Assembly: GCA_036365515.1 (NCBI GenBank)
Contig: CM070874.1
Span: forward strand, 111,959,235 to 112,023,234
Length of the DNA: 64,000 nt
Direction of reading: 5' to 3'
Origin: Torymus aiolomorphi
Lineage: Eukaryota; Arthropoda; Insecta; Hymenoptera; Torymidae
Position numbers and translations under genes: made by a program. The notes under the pieces were generated by a model. It was not told the DNA's origin and made no database searches. It saw nothing but the letters and a program-made list of their open reading frames with translations. Every line of letters begins with the position of its first letter. Within the stretch, counting starts at the first letter, position 1. Below are positions 11,760 through 23,779 of this stretch, piece by piece.

Positions 11760-11813
11760 TTTCGCCATACCCGGGCCGAAAATGGCACTTTTGGGCAGGG
11801 TATGGTGAAAACA
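11759..11813. repeat. Second, shorter hairpin adjoining the first
   Basis: TTTTCGCCATACCC at the left pairs with GGGTATGGTGAAAA at the right, around GGCCGAAAATGGCACTTTTGGGCA. It is immediately next to the hairpin repeat ending at 11759. Confidence 0.7.
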
Positions 11814-11989
11814 AATTTTACGCCACCTTAAAAAGAAAATCAAAAAGAAAAGTCAATAAACACATTTTCATTGTAAAATTTTTAAATGGCAGATATCAAA
11901 TTTCAATATTGTTTACTACCACTAAAAACTCGACAAATATTTCCACGACACCCTATTACCTTTAAATTTTTCATACAAATTTAATTCAT

Positions 11990-12720
11990 AATAAAAAATC
12001 CATCCAATACAATCATAGATGTAAGTACATCAAAATAATCGACTCCGACATATCCGATGATAAACAGAATCCATTAATTAAAAGCCAAACGACCCTATAA
12101 GCCCCTGGGCGTCAAGCCCTTTTAACGCGCGTATATACGAGCCCTCGAGAGACAGATCAGCGCACAAAAACATCCCCCTCTATTCTCATCCCCACACGCG
12201 CCCTTCCAGCTCGACTCCCTGGCGCAATTTCCGATACATCCACGGTGCTCCTTTACACAATGCCCACACCGGAGGACATCTCTCGCCTTTCCGGATGACA
12301 TAATATACCGGCCCAAAGTCATCATCGTCGTCGTCGCCATTGTGTGCTCTTCCCACACGGCGGCGCGAGGGTATAGTGTTGCACCCCTTCGAGGCTGATC
12401 TTTTTTTCTCGCTCGCGCGTGCGTGGGCGTGATCGTGCGTAAATATTTGCGTTGGCATATAGGCGAGAAGAGATGCGGTGTAGACGCGTGCGGCTGCGTG
12501 TTGTGAGAACACGAAAATTGGGTTGATTGAGAAAGAGAGAGATGAGGTGGTTGGGGAGAGAGAGATGTCTATCGGGTTCAGCCGATTAGTGAGGTTGGAC
12601 TGGTGCGGATGCGGTGGTACATATTGCTTCGGGAAATGTACACGTGTATCGAATTATGCAGAGTGGGAAGTCGCGGGAAAATTGGGATTGTGAATTTCAA
12701 GGTTTAATGATAGATGATTA
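11990..12720. other. GC skew island
   Basis: Left flank 12000-12260 is C/A-rich. The core has a TCATCGTCGTCGTCG run (12318-12337). Right flank 12530-12680 is G/T-rich with GAGA tracts. Frames on the minus strand are low-complexity. Confidence 0.7.
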
Positions 12721-12962
12721 ATGGCTGTAAGCAAGTTAAGGAAGCAACTTTTTTAAAACAAATGCGGATGTCGAAAATTTAACAATTGTAGAATGATTCT
12801 GTAAACAAATTTTTCTACGTAAGAAATTAATACAAATAGTGTCATTCCATCGTTGTAAATCCATACAAAAATTATGATAAAAAATTATGAAATATGCGTG
12901 TAATCTTATTTTTATTTATAATTAAGATAAATAAAATTAGAATTTATTATAATACATCATAT

Positions 12963-13211
12963 TGTGAGAGTTGAGGACACAGGGACAGGATGGCGGAGTT
13001 GAATAATAGAACAAGCAATAGTCTTAGAGTCAAACTTTATTCTCTTTCTATACATTAGACCATTCGGCGCGCCTATACGTCTCTTTCTCTGCGTCTATCG
13101 GCGTTTCCAAATTCGCGCTTCTACCTACAATCTCCTACTCTCAAGGCTGCGCAAGCTATCTATGACGCGCGCGCTATCCGCTCCGAAGTAGCAGTAGTGT
13201 TGCCGCTAACA
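12963..13211 (-). mobile_element. Solo LTR of an LTR retrotransposon
   Basis: On the minus strand it begins TGTTAGCGGCAACACT and ends CCTCAACTCTCACA, the TG...CA ends of an LTR. It contains an AATAAA polyadenylation signal (minus strand, at 13036-13041). It is flanked by the 4-bp direct repeat ATAT (12959-12962 and 13212-13215), although in AT-rich DNA this could be chance. No internal retrotransposon coding sequence is adjacent, so it is a solo LTR of 249 bp. The superfamily (BEL/Pao, Gypsy or Copia) cannot be told from this alone. Confidence 0.7.
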
Positions 13212-13418
13212 ATATTATATATAATAAAAAAAATATACACATGAAATACGAACAATAAAGACAATGGTTTAATAAAATTCTTATTGTAAATAAAAATTTG
13301 ATTTTATATACATCGAAAGTCATAAAATTGTATAACATCCGAATCATTGTACCTACTGACAAAGATCAAACTTTTGATAACTATCCTAATAGGTAGTAAC
13401 TTCATTGTCGTATTTTTA

Positions 13419-14122
13419 CACTGAAAAAAATAGTCTATGAAAAATTATTAAATTATCTAGGAAAATTTACTATGTTGTATGGGAACAAGGTGACAGACTC
13501 GAATTGTTTTAAATTTTACAATGTTTTCTATCAAATTTTACAATACTGGAAAGTAAAGTGGAAATCCATCAAGAAAAAAAAAATCTGCAGTGATCGGGAA
13601 TCGAACCCTAGCCCCCTGAGCCAGAAGCCGCGCTCTTACTCGCTGCGCCAACGTGTTCTTACGGGTATGGTGTTTCGACTCGTCTATATCTTGTACAGCT
13701 TGAGGTTATGTTGACTCGCCGACTACAGCCATTAGCAGACGACAACTTAATTTTTACTATGTTGGCTTGCAAAAATTCTTATACCTTCTTGTAAAAATTC
13801 TTATATCTTCTTGTAAAAATTCTTATATCTTCTGTCAATTATTAAAATGTCTGAAATTTACGATGTAGTATAGTAAAATTTGTGATAAATTTTGGCAAAA
13901 ATTATACAAAATATGTACTAAAAATTACTTTATATCGTATTAATCTTTCACTCTCAAATTTTTTACTATGTTACCTTAGTAAATTTTATAGCCATTTCTA
14001 TTAATTTTTCATCAATGTTATATTAATAATTACTAAAAGTATACTAAATAGGCTCAGAATACAAGTCTGTCACCCCATTACTAGCGAACATAGTAATTTT
14101 TCAACAAACATTTTTCTCCGTG
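13419..14122. mobile_element. 704-bp TIR element, CACTGA family, carrying a tRNA-like segment
   Basis: Starts CACTGAAAAAAAT and ends ATTTTTCTCCGTG, with TA on both outer sides (13417-13418, 14123-14124). Inside are AT-rich inverted motifs, three tandem copies of TTCTTATA(C/T)CTTCTTGTAAAAA (about 13776-13833) and a tRNA-like block at 13588-13657. No transposase frame is seen. The terminal motif matches the 11.3-kb and 60.4-kb elements. Confidence 0.65.
13588..13657 (-). tRNA. tRNA-like segment (SINE head or tRNA pseudogene)
   Basis: On the minus strand, TGGCGCAGCGAGTAAGAGC (13632-13650) fits a pol III A box (TRGCnnAGYnGG), and GGGTTCGATTCCC (13596-13608) fits the B box at the right distance. 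The outer T-stem position is mismatched and the acceptor-stem halves do not pair, so it is not a working tRNA gene. No SINE body or tail of the expected kind follows. Confidence 0.6.
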
Positions 14123-14124
14123 TA

Positions 14125-15310
14125 TGTACAGATAAAAAAAGTATAGCATTCAACATCTCTGAAATAATTCCCAACATCTGTGCCAACGAACGCCAATAAT
14201 CTTTCTCCTCCCATCCAATTTCATTTCAATTTTATCTACCGTACAATAACACCTGCAAACGGGCTCTAAAAATGCTCAACTCCCGCGTAAAACCCATCAC
14301 GATTCCCTCGCTCTCCAACAAAAAACACACGACTCTCTTTCTCTCTCTCGTACCATACGCGCGCGCAATAACATCCGCGGTATACAGTAAGCGCGGCACG
14401 TCATCTGCGGCGCATCTCGCGTCCAGAACTTACGAAACCATAAAAGTCCCCGTAAACGCTCATATCCATCCTTATAAATTCTCGAAAAAAGAAAGAGAAA
14501 AGGAGAAACAAGCACGTCGACTACATACACTCGTAGAAGAGAACACCGATGCTCTCTCTCTCGAGTCAGCTGTGCGTATACTCGCCCCGATAATAAATAT
14601 CCATTAATGCTCCTCTCTTTCTGCTTCGTCCAGGAGACGCTTGAGGAGAGCGAGCGAGCGAGAGAGGGGGATGTTTATCACGTCACGCACGCGGCACGCG
14701 CCACACCGCGGCAGATGACTCGAGAAGGCGAGATCCGGCGGCAGCTGCCTCCGATGAGTCGACGATAGCCCGTGCGCGCGCTGCCAAGAGAGAGAAAGAC
14801 AGACTCGGACCCGCTACAGATGTTCGCGCAGCGCACCAAAGTTTCGCGTGTGTGTGTATATATATATATATATAATATACCTGCGCGATTGAAAGGGAGA
14901 GGAATTAATTGCCGCGCGTCGTCGGTAATTAACTAATGGGGGTCGCGAAGCTGCATGATTAATTGAAGCGAGAGGGAGAGAGATGGAACGCGAACGGCTT
15001 TTTCTTGCGCGTTTTCACGGAGAGAGAGAGAGAGAGATAATTGTGCTGGCTATCGCGCGAGTGTCTTTGCGGACGCGCGCACGCGCAGATGTTGTGGGAG
15101 AGGTGTGCGCGGCAACGGTCAGATGTGCGCGAGGTATTATAAGGTATATATAGTCGCCTTTGTTGCTCTGCGGATCGAAAGTGTCGCGGAATTTGGAGCT
15201 GCTCGATCTGCACGGATGCGAGCGAGTGCCTTGTGATTATTGTTATGTAAAGGGGTATCTTTACGAGACGTTTAAGTAAATGCAGCTCGAAGAGGGTACG
15301 GAACAAGTGT
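14125..15310. other. Large GC skew island
   Basis: C/A-rich left flank 14155-14300. The core 14330-15130 has CT, GA, CGCG and TATA dinucleotide runs (TGTGTA then TATATA at 14850-14879). G/T-rich right flank 15140-15300. Frames on both strands have Arg/Ser/Thr low-complexity composition. Confidence 0.65.
14900..14968. promoter_or_regulatory. Cluster of homeodomain-type TAAT sites
   Basis: Within about 70 bp there are GAATTAATTG (14901-14910), GGTAATTAACTAATGG (14925-14940) and GATTAATTGA (14957-14966). Three AT-core blocks sit in otherwise GC-rich island sequence with near-regular spacing. This density is compatible with a homeodomain-bound enhancer. Confidence 0.3.
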
Positions 15311-15740
15311 TATTGATATAGAGACACTTGACGGGAAATTTCGGAGTCTTCTTTGTCCAATGATGCTTTTTATGATGGTAGAATAAATTTATCCCGTATT
15401 TAATGACCAACTGTTGCAATTGTTATTCAAGAAGAATGAGACACTTTTATTTAATTTAAATATATAAATTAATTATTTTAATAATTATTTACCTGTAATT
15501 TTCATTGATACAAAAGCTATTAAATGTATATATTTTAATTTGTGTGTCTGTGTGTGTATGTGTATGTGGTTGTATGTATGTGACTGTGTGTGTATGTATG
15601 TTCAAAGATATTTTAATTTACTCTGTGAACAATTCATATATGGTTCTTTTTTTATGACTTACTTGATCTTTTTTATTGTGTCTAAATTATCATCATGAAA
15701 ATTAAAAAAGCCATTATGTACGTATTCCCGTAGGAATAAA
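15311..15740. other. AT-rich spacer with a TG-rich run
   Basis: AT-rich; an imperfect TG/TATG repeat occupies 15539-15602. Nothing else recognised. Confidence 0.6.
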
Positions 15741-16328
15741 CCCTGGTGGAAATTTGTCTATCTGAAATGGCCAACAATCTCAATAAATGGGTAGAAAAAA
15801 TGGCTAGTTAATAGGCCCCGGTGAAACGCTTTTTCTCTCATTATTCGCATATTTAATAGATTGGATATATATATATATAACCTTCAAATTTTCGTTTTAA
15901 GTTTACTTAAAGAATTGACGTTAAATTGGACGGTATTCAGCTGTAACTGATAGCTTACTAAAATATAAACAATATGAGCAGACAGAAAAACCATTTACAG
16001 TAGTCCTTTTGAAGATATTACGTAGAATGTATTTATTGCCATTAGATTCTGTCTCTCTCACTCCTTGTCATAACAACAGGCCTTCTACTAGCCATTTCCG
16101 GACTAAAAAACTGATCAGTTTTAATACCTTTAAAATACTCAAGAACAAGCTTGTGTTTGTCTTCGCAAAACTCATTCTATTTTTCAATCTATTAAATGTT
16201 CGAATAATAGGGAAAAAAGCGTTTCACCGGGAGCTAGAAACTGGAAAAGGGAAATTCCCATTTTATAGCAAGTTTCTAATATAAATGGCCAGTTAATAGT
16301 TAGAAAATGTTTTGAATTTCCACCAGGG
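15741..16328. mobile_element. 588-bp TIR element with CCCTGGTGGAAAT ends
   Basis: Begins CCCTGGTGGAAAT and ends ATTTCCACCAGGG. A second inner inverted pair, CCCCGGTGAAACGCTTTTT at about 15817 and AAAAAGCGTTTCACCGGG at about 16214, follows, together with inverted ATGGCTAGTTAATAG / ATGGCCAGTTAATAG-like blocks. The terminal motif is shared with the 98-bp element at 52.64 kb. No transposase frame. The 91-codon frame at 16009-16284 lies inside and shows no known domain. Target duplication is unclear. Confidence 0.7.
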
Positions 16329-16830
16329 TAATGCACCAATCATCATTTCCTCGCTACAGCTACTCATCGCATTTATTTTAAGTCCACATAAATAACCATA
16401 TACCTATAAATAAAATCCGTATATATCCTCAACCAACACAATCAACACCTTGTATACGAAAATAAACCAATATCGATCCTTCGGAACCTCGCACGCTAAC
16501 TAATTTACCCGCAATCTGTTCGTCCGTCGCGCAACGAGCTCGCGCGCGTGGCACGTGCCCGAAAATAAACGACCCACGCCCGCGGGCCATAATGCCGTGG
16601 ATAATCGGGCCCAGGATCGAATAAAAGTCCGAGCGCCACAAAAAAAGAAGAGGGAGAGAGAGAAAAAAGTGGAAGCGGCCAGCAGCATCCTTTCGCTTTC
16701 GTCTGTATATATGCAGGTTCGAGGCTGTGTGTAGTACTCGGAACTGCCGAGGCAAGGCCCTCCGACCGTTTTACGCTTTTTGGTTGGATCCAGGTGTATG
16801 CTGGTTATAATGGATGTGGATGTTGTTTTT
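16329..16830. other. GC skew island
   Basis: C/A-rich left flank 16330-16450, CpG core, a GA-tract, and G/T-rich right flank 16740-16830. Confidence 0.6.
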
Positions 16831-17059
16831 TCTTTTTATATGTTTGCATACTTGCTGAAATTGATTTTCATTAATTAACGGGTCTTTATTTATTTGTTAT
16901 AAGTCTTGCACATAAAAAAATAATGATTAAAAGAATTTCACAGAGATTAAAGAGCTTAATAATTTTGATTAAAATGGAAAGGTAAAACAACAAAAGAACC
17001 CGAAATGATGGCGTTTTGTTCGAAGAGTTTTTATAAAATAAAACGAAATTTTAAATTTT

Positions 17060-17420
17060 AAATGAACTAGCTACTTTTAGCGCGCTTCGCGCGTATCATT
17101 TATCTCTTTGTTTTTTTGTTTTTGAGGTTATGAACATGATCAAGTTTCATTTTAAAAGTTTGTTTTAAATAGTTTAAATTATACGATAATAACGTAAGTC
17201 TCATAAATAAAATCATGAAATTTTTCTTATACTATTCAGTTTTAAATATTCAAAGTCAAGAATCCAATCTTCAAAATTCAAACATACTCGATTTTGGCGC
17301 TTATTCTATGTAGACCAATCAAATAAGCCAGCAACAACCAATCAAAACAGTCTTATTGTGATGACAGATTTCCTCCATCACTTTTTTAAGAGAGGATAAC
17401 TCGTTGAGAATTTTTCCTTT
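17060..17420 (+). repeat. Dispersed repeat, copy 1 (inverted partner at 43.97-44.48 kb)
   Basis: Opens with TGAACTAGCTACTTTTAGC then GCGCGCTTCGCGCG (a self-complementary string near 17080-17093). It closes with two ACCAATCA boxes (17312-17319, 17337-17344), GATGACAGATTTCCTCCATCA and TTTTAAGAGAGGATAACTCG. The reverse complement of 43970-44480 shows the same order of blocks. No coding frame. Confidence 0.55.
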
Positions 17421-17880
17421 TTTGCAAAAAATGTTATAAACATATACGAGTTCCAAAGTCATCCTTAATAATAAAATAAAAAGGAAGTAATGTAAAAAAT
17501 ATCAGTAAAAAAAATCGACAAATAAAAATAATTTTAGGGTCTTTGTCATCAAATTTTACATAGAAAAAACACGTATCGTTAAATGAATACTGAAATATAA
17601 ATCTAGGGAAGATCTTTGAGAAAATAATAACATTTTAATAATTCAAACAGCAATTATTACCTATTCATAAAAAGACTATGTTATAACTGAAATATCATAA
17701 ATAAAATGAGGTAAATGAATATACTGTAAGGATCACCAATTAACAATAACATATAACGTACTTCACTTAAAATATTATATTGCTGACGACCCGAATAATG
17801 TTACCCCAAAAATAATTATCACCCAAAGTACTTCATCTTGCCGCTATAATTTCCCTTACATAGGCTTTTAAAACTGAAAT
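17421..17880. other. AT-rich spacer
   Basis: AT-rich; nothing recognised. Confidence 0.6.
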
Positions 17881-18600
17881 ACAAAGATCATGAATATACC
17901 TCTAAAAACAGCCCATACATAATTCATGCTATATCTATTATCCCACATCTATAAAGCACCCTCCGCTCGCAACCAGCGTAACCGGGGCCACAGCCGCGAC
18001 CACCGCTCTCGAAGGCGGAAAGAGCGGGCGCGGAACTGGAGAAAAAAGCCACGCGCCACAGAAGACCGAAAAAAAAGAGAGAGAGAAGACGAAGAAAACC
18101 GCCGTGCAGGCGCTCGCTTCTTCTCCGCAGCAGCAGCAGCGAGGCGGAGAGAGAAAGAGAGAGATGATCGGTTTGGCTCGTGCCGGCGGTTCGAGTTACG
18201 AGTCGGTAGCAGGTGCCGCGTGTCCACACTGCTGCTCCTGCTGCTGCACCGGCGGCGGTGGCACGCGTCTCTCTCTCTCTCTCTTTCTCTCGCAGTCGAG
18301 AGGGAAACAGGTATTTTTCGGGAGAGTGCGCGAGAGAGAGAGCATTCGCAAGATGTTGCGCTCAAGGCGGCGGCGGCTGCACGCGGCCGTTGCATCGTCG
18401 CGCTGTGGTGGAGTGGAGTCGTTTTTTCATCGTGGTGAAGGGAGGGGAGGGGGAGAGAGGAGCGCGGGCATTTAATTCGGAGATGGGATTGAGTCATTCG
18501 TTGTTTGGGTTGTTGTTGTTATTGTTGTTGTTAGAGTTGGAAAGAGTCAATGAAGCTTTTGATTAACGCTGAGAGATGCATCGCGGATGCGAATCTATAT
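17881..18600. other. GC skew island
   Basis: C/A-rich left flank 17885-17960. The core 17960-18440 contains CAG/CTG runs (18126-18142, 18229-18249), a CT tract and a GA tract. G/T-rich right flank 18420-18560 has a TTG trinucleotide run (18503-18535). Several 100-180-codon frames overlap on both strands but are repeat-driven. Confidence 0.7.
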
Positions 18601-18960
18601 TGGGAAATGAACAAATTAATGGGTTGGGGAGTATTGATGGATAATATTATTCCGAGTAGATGCTATATGTATTGATAAACAACATTCGCATTTTAATCAG
18701 ATAACGATAATATGATTAATTTCCTTTCAGTTATTTTTGTAAAATAATTTCACAAGTATTATACTTATGACACGCACAAAACATTTTTCAAGTATGATCG
18801 CCTCAATAAAAATATCATCAAGATCTTAATAAATGAGTGCAATTAAATATCAAAGTATAAAATAACGCTGGTATATATAAGTATAACGTCTCATCATTTC
18901 TTAAATTTGAACAATAATATTACTCACGCATTACGATACGCCGCTCACATTTCAGTACAA
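18601..18960. other. AT-rich spacer
   Basis: AT-rich; nothing recognised. Confidence 0.6.
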
Positions 18961-19940
18961 CAAATAAACAAACCATTCATCCTTATCACCCCTCCCCACT
19001 CGACGATCAATCGAAATTAAGCCCAGAATTATAAAAGCCACGGCTTACAAAAAATTTTTCTCCAAAATTAAATTTAAAATTCTAATTATTCTCACCAGCA
19101 TAATTCACAATCCGCGACCATCGCATCACTCTTATCCCATCATCATCACTCTCTCGCCGAGTCGGATCAACGCGACTCTCTCGCCTAATTAGCAGCATAT
19201 ATAAGTATATCTCGTCTCATCAAGCATAACCGCATCCTCTCTCCCTTCTCGACGCAAATTTCCGAGTACATGTAACAGGACAAGCGAGTAGCACGCGCCA
19301 GCCGTCATTCGCGCCACGCGACCGAAACGTATATACATGTATATATACACGCGGCGCATAAGGAGAGGCAAAAAGCCAGCCGCCGGGTGAACGCGCGCAC
19401 ATTATAACGACCAATTTCAATGTCTCGCGGCGGCTGCGAGATTCCGGCCGATATATATACGAAGAGAGCCGTTTGGCATCTCTCTCGCGCGCGCGTGTGT
19501 GTGTATAAAAGAGAGAGAGAGAGAGAGGGAGAGGAGAAAAAAGAGGAGAGAAGAAAGCCGGCGGCGCACCGGCACGCGCCAGCTCATCTGCGGCAAGGTG
19601 TTCCTCTCACTTATCTCCCTCTCTCTCTCGCGCTCGGGCTCGAATCTTCATCCTTTATCTCCCGCCGGCGATCTCGCTATCCGACTTTATATCGATTTTT
19701 CTTCGCGCTTAAGAGAGAGGGAGAGAACGGCCGATGCTTTTGTACATTGACGCGGTCAGCGGGATTCGGTTTATGGATGATGTTATTTATCGGCTGTTTT
19801 ATGGGGGATTTTGGGGTAATTGGGGGTTAATTGGTCGCAGATGAGCGCTATAGAGGTATGGTGCAGCAGACTGGATGGAGGAGGATATCCTATGGTGATC
19901 GTAAAGTTTTAATCGTGGTGTGTAATGCTGCCGAAATGTT
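18961..19940. other. GC skew island
   Basis: C/A-rich left flank 18965-19180, core with TATA/CGCG alternations and a (GA)n run 19509-19532. G/T-rich right flank 19760-19920 includes GGGGGATTTTGGGGTAATTG and GGGGG runs. Confidence 0.7.
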
Positions 19941-20084
19941 CAATCCTCTTCAGTTTTACGGTTATGTCATAATTTAACGTATATCGCGTAAAAAATATAT
20001 GCTATCTCGTTAAATATTATGTCATGTTTTGTAATGTATAAAGTCTTTTTCACTGTTTACTGCTTCATTTCTTTACATTGATTA

Positions 20085-20286
20085 CTCTCTAAAGTTGAAT
20101 TAGTGAAAATTGCTCCACCATTTCAATTAGTAGAAAAAACTACTAATTTATTAGTGAATATTCACTATTTCATTAGTGGTTTTTTAAAAACTACTAAATG
20201 AAATAGTGAATATTCACTAATAAATTAGAAGTTTTTTCTACTAATTGAAATGGTGGAGCAATTTTCACTAATTCAACTTTAGAGAG
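20085..20286. mobile_element. 202-bp near-perfect palindromic MITE, TA duplication
   Basis: Starts CTCTCTAAAGTTGAATTAGTG and ends with its exact inverse, flanked by TA at 20083-20084 and 20287-20288. Almost the whole element is one inverted repeat, about 95 bp per arm around a TTTTTAAAAA-type centre near 20190. Each arm has nested TTAGTGAATATTCACTA palindromes. No coding capacity. The near-perfect arms suggest recent insertion or arm homogenisation. The 93-bp copy at 1822 is a relative. Confidence 0.85.
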
Positions 20287-20299
20287 TACTTAATTACAT

Positions 20300-21330
20300 T
20301 TTTTTTTTTCATTAAAGTCAGTACATATAGTTTTATCGAATAAATGCTCCATTTGTATACGCACAGAACAAATAATAAGACCTCGTTAACAAAAAGTAAA
20401 ATTGGAAACCGTCCTATAGTATCACAGAAAAAAAAGACGTTACGCAAAAGTCCAGCGCGGCCACTTTACGTCCACCCGCTACTTACTCCTAAGTATACCC
20501 ATATACCTGCTTTTCTCTCTCTCCCCCGACTGACACCCCTCGCTTGCCCTCCTTTTCCCCGTGACACCCGTCCCTCCTCTTCGCCGTCCGTGTATACATC
20601 CACATATTCCGTTGCGCTTTCCGTTTTTCTCCTTATCTGTCCCTCTCACCCCAACCACCTTGTCTTTGTCTCCTCTCCACTCCTTCCAGAAGCCGCGCAT
20701 GCAGCCCGCACGGGTCCGTTCTCCTTGCAGCCGAGCCGCAGATCACCTCTCTTTCTCTCTCGGAGCAGCTGTTGCGCCGGCGCGTGCCACCAGGTTGTTC
20801 TCTTCTCCCTCTCCGCACGCGCGTATATACATATATATAATAAAAAAGGGAGATAATGTCGGGGTGCGTGTGCGCGCGGCAGGCGCGTGGCGCGAGGGTC
20901 ATCGCGCCCTGGAAACGAGAGAGAGAGAGGAGAGCTATTGATCTGCCTCTCTCGGCTTCGTTCCTTCCTTCGTTCGTACGTTCGTTCCTTTTTTTCTCCG
21001 AGGGAGAAGGAGAGAGTTGGCTGCGGGCTTCTCTTCTTGTTTCGGCGTATAATGACGGCAGAAGGAGAGAACGCGAAGGGAAAGGTGGAGGAGGATAATG
21101 GCCCGAGAAGTTGAGAGAGAGAGAGCTCGGCGCACGGATTACGCCGCTATACGGATGGTTTTTGTGCAAGGGGAATATTGGAGCGGCTGTGTGTCTGTGT
21201 GGATATATGAATTTTCGATGAATCGAGATTTAATCTTTGATGCGAATTGATCCATGATTATTGTGATTTCTGAATGTGTAGAGCCGGCTTTTCATTATTT
21301 ATCGAGATCGATTCGAAGGAGCGGATATAA
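20300..21330. other. GC skew island
   Basis: Left flank 20440-20700 is very C/T- and C/A-rich. The core 20700-20940 is CpG-rich. The right half 20990-21300 is GA- then G/T-rich. Frames of 126-178 codons on both strands are low-complexity. Confidence 0.7.
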
Positions 21331-21740
21331 TGTATTCGCATAGGTGAGCATGATTTATGCACGCATTTCGCTATTTTATTACGAATTTTTGCGGAAATTG
21401 TGGATTACGGTTCTGCGCACGTCTATATTCTATATTTTCATGCATAAATCATAAGGAACCGTATTGCTTAAATAAAATACTTACGTACGTACTTAACGGA
21501 TTAATGATTCAATAAAGACTCCTTTGAAGTATAGGTTTTTTTTATAAAGTGCCCTATATTATAACAAAAATAATACTTACTCTGTTTTGTATATAAAATA
21601 AGATACATTATCGTTTCATGAAAAAAATATTCCTAATATAAGACGTTATTATTACATATAATAAACATTAAAAACTTTTACTCTCCCATTAATAAAAACA
21701 ATTATTTTCATATATTACATAAGACGCGCGAATTTCCATA
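21331..21740. other. AT-rich spacer with a 12-bp inverted repeat
   Basis: ATGATTTATGCA near 21349-21360 is matched by TGCATAAATCAT near 21440-21451. No terminal duplications, so it may be chance. Otherwise AT-rich. Confidence 0.5.
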
Positions 21741-22380
21741 ATTTACCAACCAACAAACCCCATCAAAAAGTCACAACACAAAGCCACCTCAATATCGAGA
21801 CCTGTACCCCACCTATACATCTCACCCTCCCAGTCATTCTTCATCCCATGTACACGCGCGCCGGCAACCCCATTGAAAAGTCACGACTGCGCGGTAATTG
21901 GAACCTCGGCGTTGTCCCCCTTCCTCCCTGTCCACCCCCATCATGCAGCCGCGCGGGACGAATATCCGCTCTCTACGCGCGCTCGCGCCCCTTCCTCTCG
22001 GGGCTCGTAATGTACCTTATACGCGACATTGTAAAAATGAGGCGAACGCACGGCTACACGGTAATAATAATCTCTCCGCCATTCAATCTACCTACCTCCA
22101 CGTGCCCGCAGTGCGCGGATTAATTATCTAATGCTACGGCAACATCTGTCATCGCATGCCACGCGCGCACCCCGACCTTCTCTCTCTCTCTCTTTGTGTT
22201 ATCTCTCTCACTCTGTAGAGCCGTCTGACTTCCCTTTCGCCGGACACGGACGGCCGCGCCTTATAGACGGGAGAAGGAGAGGAAGAGGGAATAGGAAGGG
22301 CAGAATTTTTTGAGGTCTCTGTTGTTGGCTGGGTTCCTATGGAGTTTTTCATCTGAGATGTTTTAAGCGTTGGAGAATTT
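21741..22380. other. GC skew island
   Basis: Left flank 21750-21850 is almost G-free and C/A-rich. CpG core 21850-22200. Right flank 22270-22370 is G/T-rich. Confidence 0.75.
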
Positions 22381-22850
22381 TATAGATACGAATATATTTA
22401 TTAGATAAAAAAAAAGAAAATTAAAAGATTTAACAGTTATAATTGTTTTTCTTGGTTGCGTGTAATAATTGAAAAAAAAAGAAACATTCTAAACATGTTC
22501 GTTTGTGCAAAAAGTTGATAACAGCCTCTATGTGTATCAGTAGTTTAACGAGACAAATTACAAGAAAAAGTAATTGTTTCTACGGGTACTGGTGATGCTA
22601 CGCTGTTTTTGTCATTTGTATATAATGATAGTGGGAAATCTTTAATAATATATTTTAAAATGTCGGGTTAAGCAATAAAGAAATGTAAAAAATTAAGAAA
22701 GAATATAGAAACAAGAATTACACAATCATACTAAGATATAGCAGCAAATAAATTCATTTTTCATGGTAGACATATCAGTGTCTACAGATGAATTCCATCA
22801 AACATTTTGACGTAATATAGTCGAGCATTTAAAATAATTAATTTTGACTA
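22381..22850. other. AT-rich spacer
   Basis: AT-rich; nothing recognised. Confidence 0.6.
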
Positions 22851-23500
22851 CATACAAATTTCTCAATCTTCACCATAAAAAAATCTTTTCTATACTCCAC
22901 ATCTACACTTTATACGTACTCCAAAACACTCATCCACGTACATTTAACGATTTTAAAACACATTCCCCGTGCAAATCGATACATCACGACTCCGACTCCC
23001 AATCTATATTCCACTGCACACGTAACCTGCCTCGCTCGTTTTACAGCATCATTTTTAAGAGCTTACGTACATGCTCGCACGAGCTCCCGCGCGTGCCCGG
23101 AGATAACACCCACACTCTCTCTCGAACACACCGCGCCGCCCGCTTTGCACAATCGTCACGCGCATCCTGTACAATATACATATATACTAACGAGTGCTGT
23201 TTCCGCCATTGCGCGCGTTGACCGATCATCGCGAGAGAGGAGGAAAAGCCCCGGCGAGATGATGGGGGCTCTCGAGGAAAGAGGAGAATGCTAAAGAGCG
23301 AACTGTGGGCCGGGGAAATCCGCGCGAGGTGTGTAAGCTTAGCGCGAAAACAGTGTGAGGGGAAGACATGCACGAGGTTTTGGGTCATGGCTGCGGGCTC
23401 TAGGAAATTTTTCGAGGAAATCCAACCTGCAGGGTTTTAGTGGTGGGGATGTGAGATAGTACGTATTAGAGCGTTGTATTTCGGTTTTTTTTTTCATCGG
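22851..23500. other. GC skew island, counted
   Basis: 22861-22920 has G=1, C=17. 23401-23460 has G=20, C=6. The core between is CpG-rich with CGCG and CACACT runs. Confidence 0.8.
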
Positions 23501-23779
23501 TTGATTCAGTTGTTCTACTTTTAATTGAAAATGGAGGCGATAAAGACAATACTGTGTATGGTATATAAAATCTTAACAATAGTTTTTACTTTAGACTTTT
23601 CTTAAGAATGGCAAACATTTTCTGTGACTTGTTCGAATAAGATATAAATGTAAATACAGAAGAAAATTTTTGAAATAATAATGTATAACATTTTTCCATT
23701 TCTCATTAAACATAAATAGGACAACTATCAGCAATCAGTTTCGACAGTCGGTTTTATTTTGCTAACTTATATACTATCA

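Noticed and set aside
13588..13657. Functional tRNA gene
   Set aside because: A and B boxes fit but the acceptor stem does not pair and the T stem has a mismatch.
17926..18497. Overlapping 170- and 182-codon frames on opposite strands
   Set aside because: CpG- and GA-driven low complexity; both strands open at once with no homology signal.
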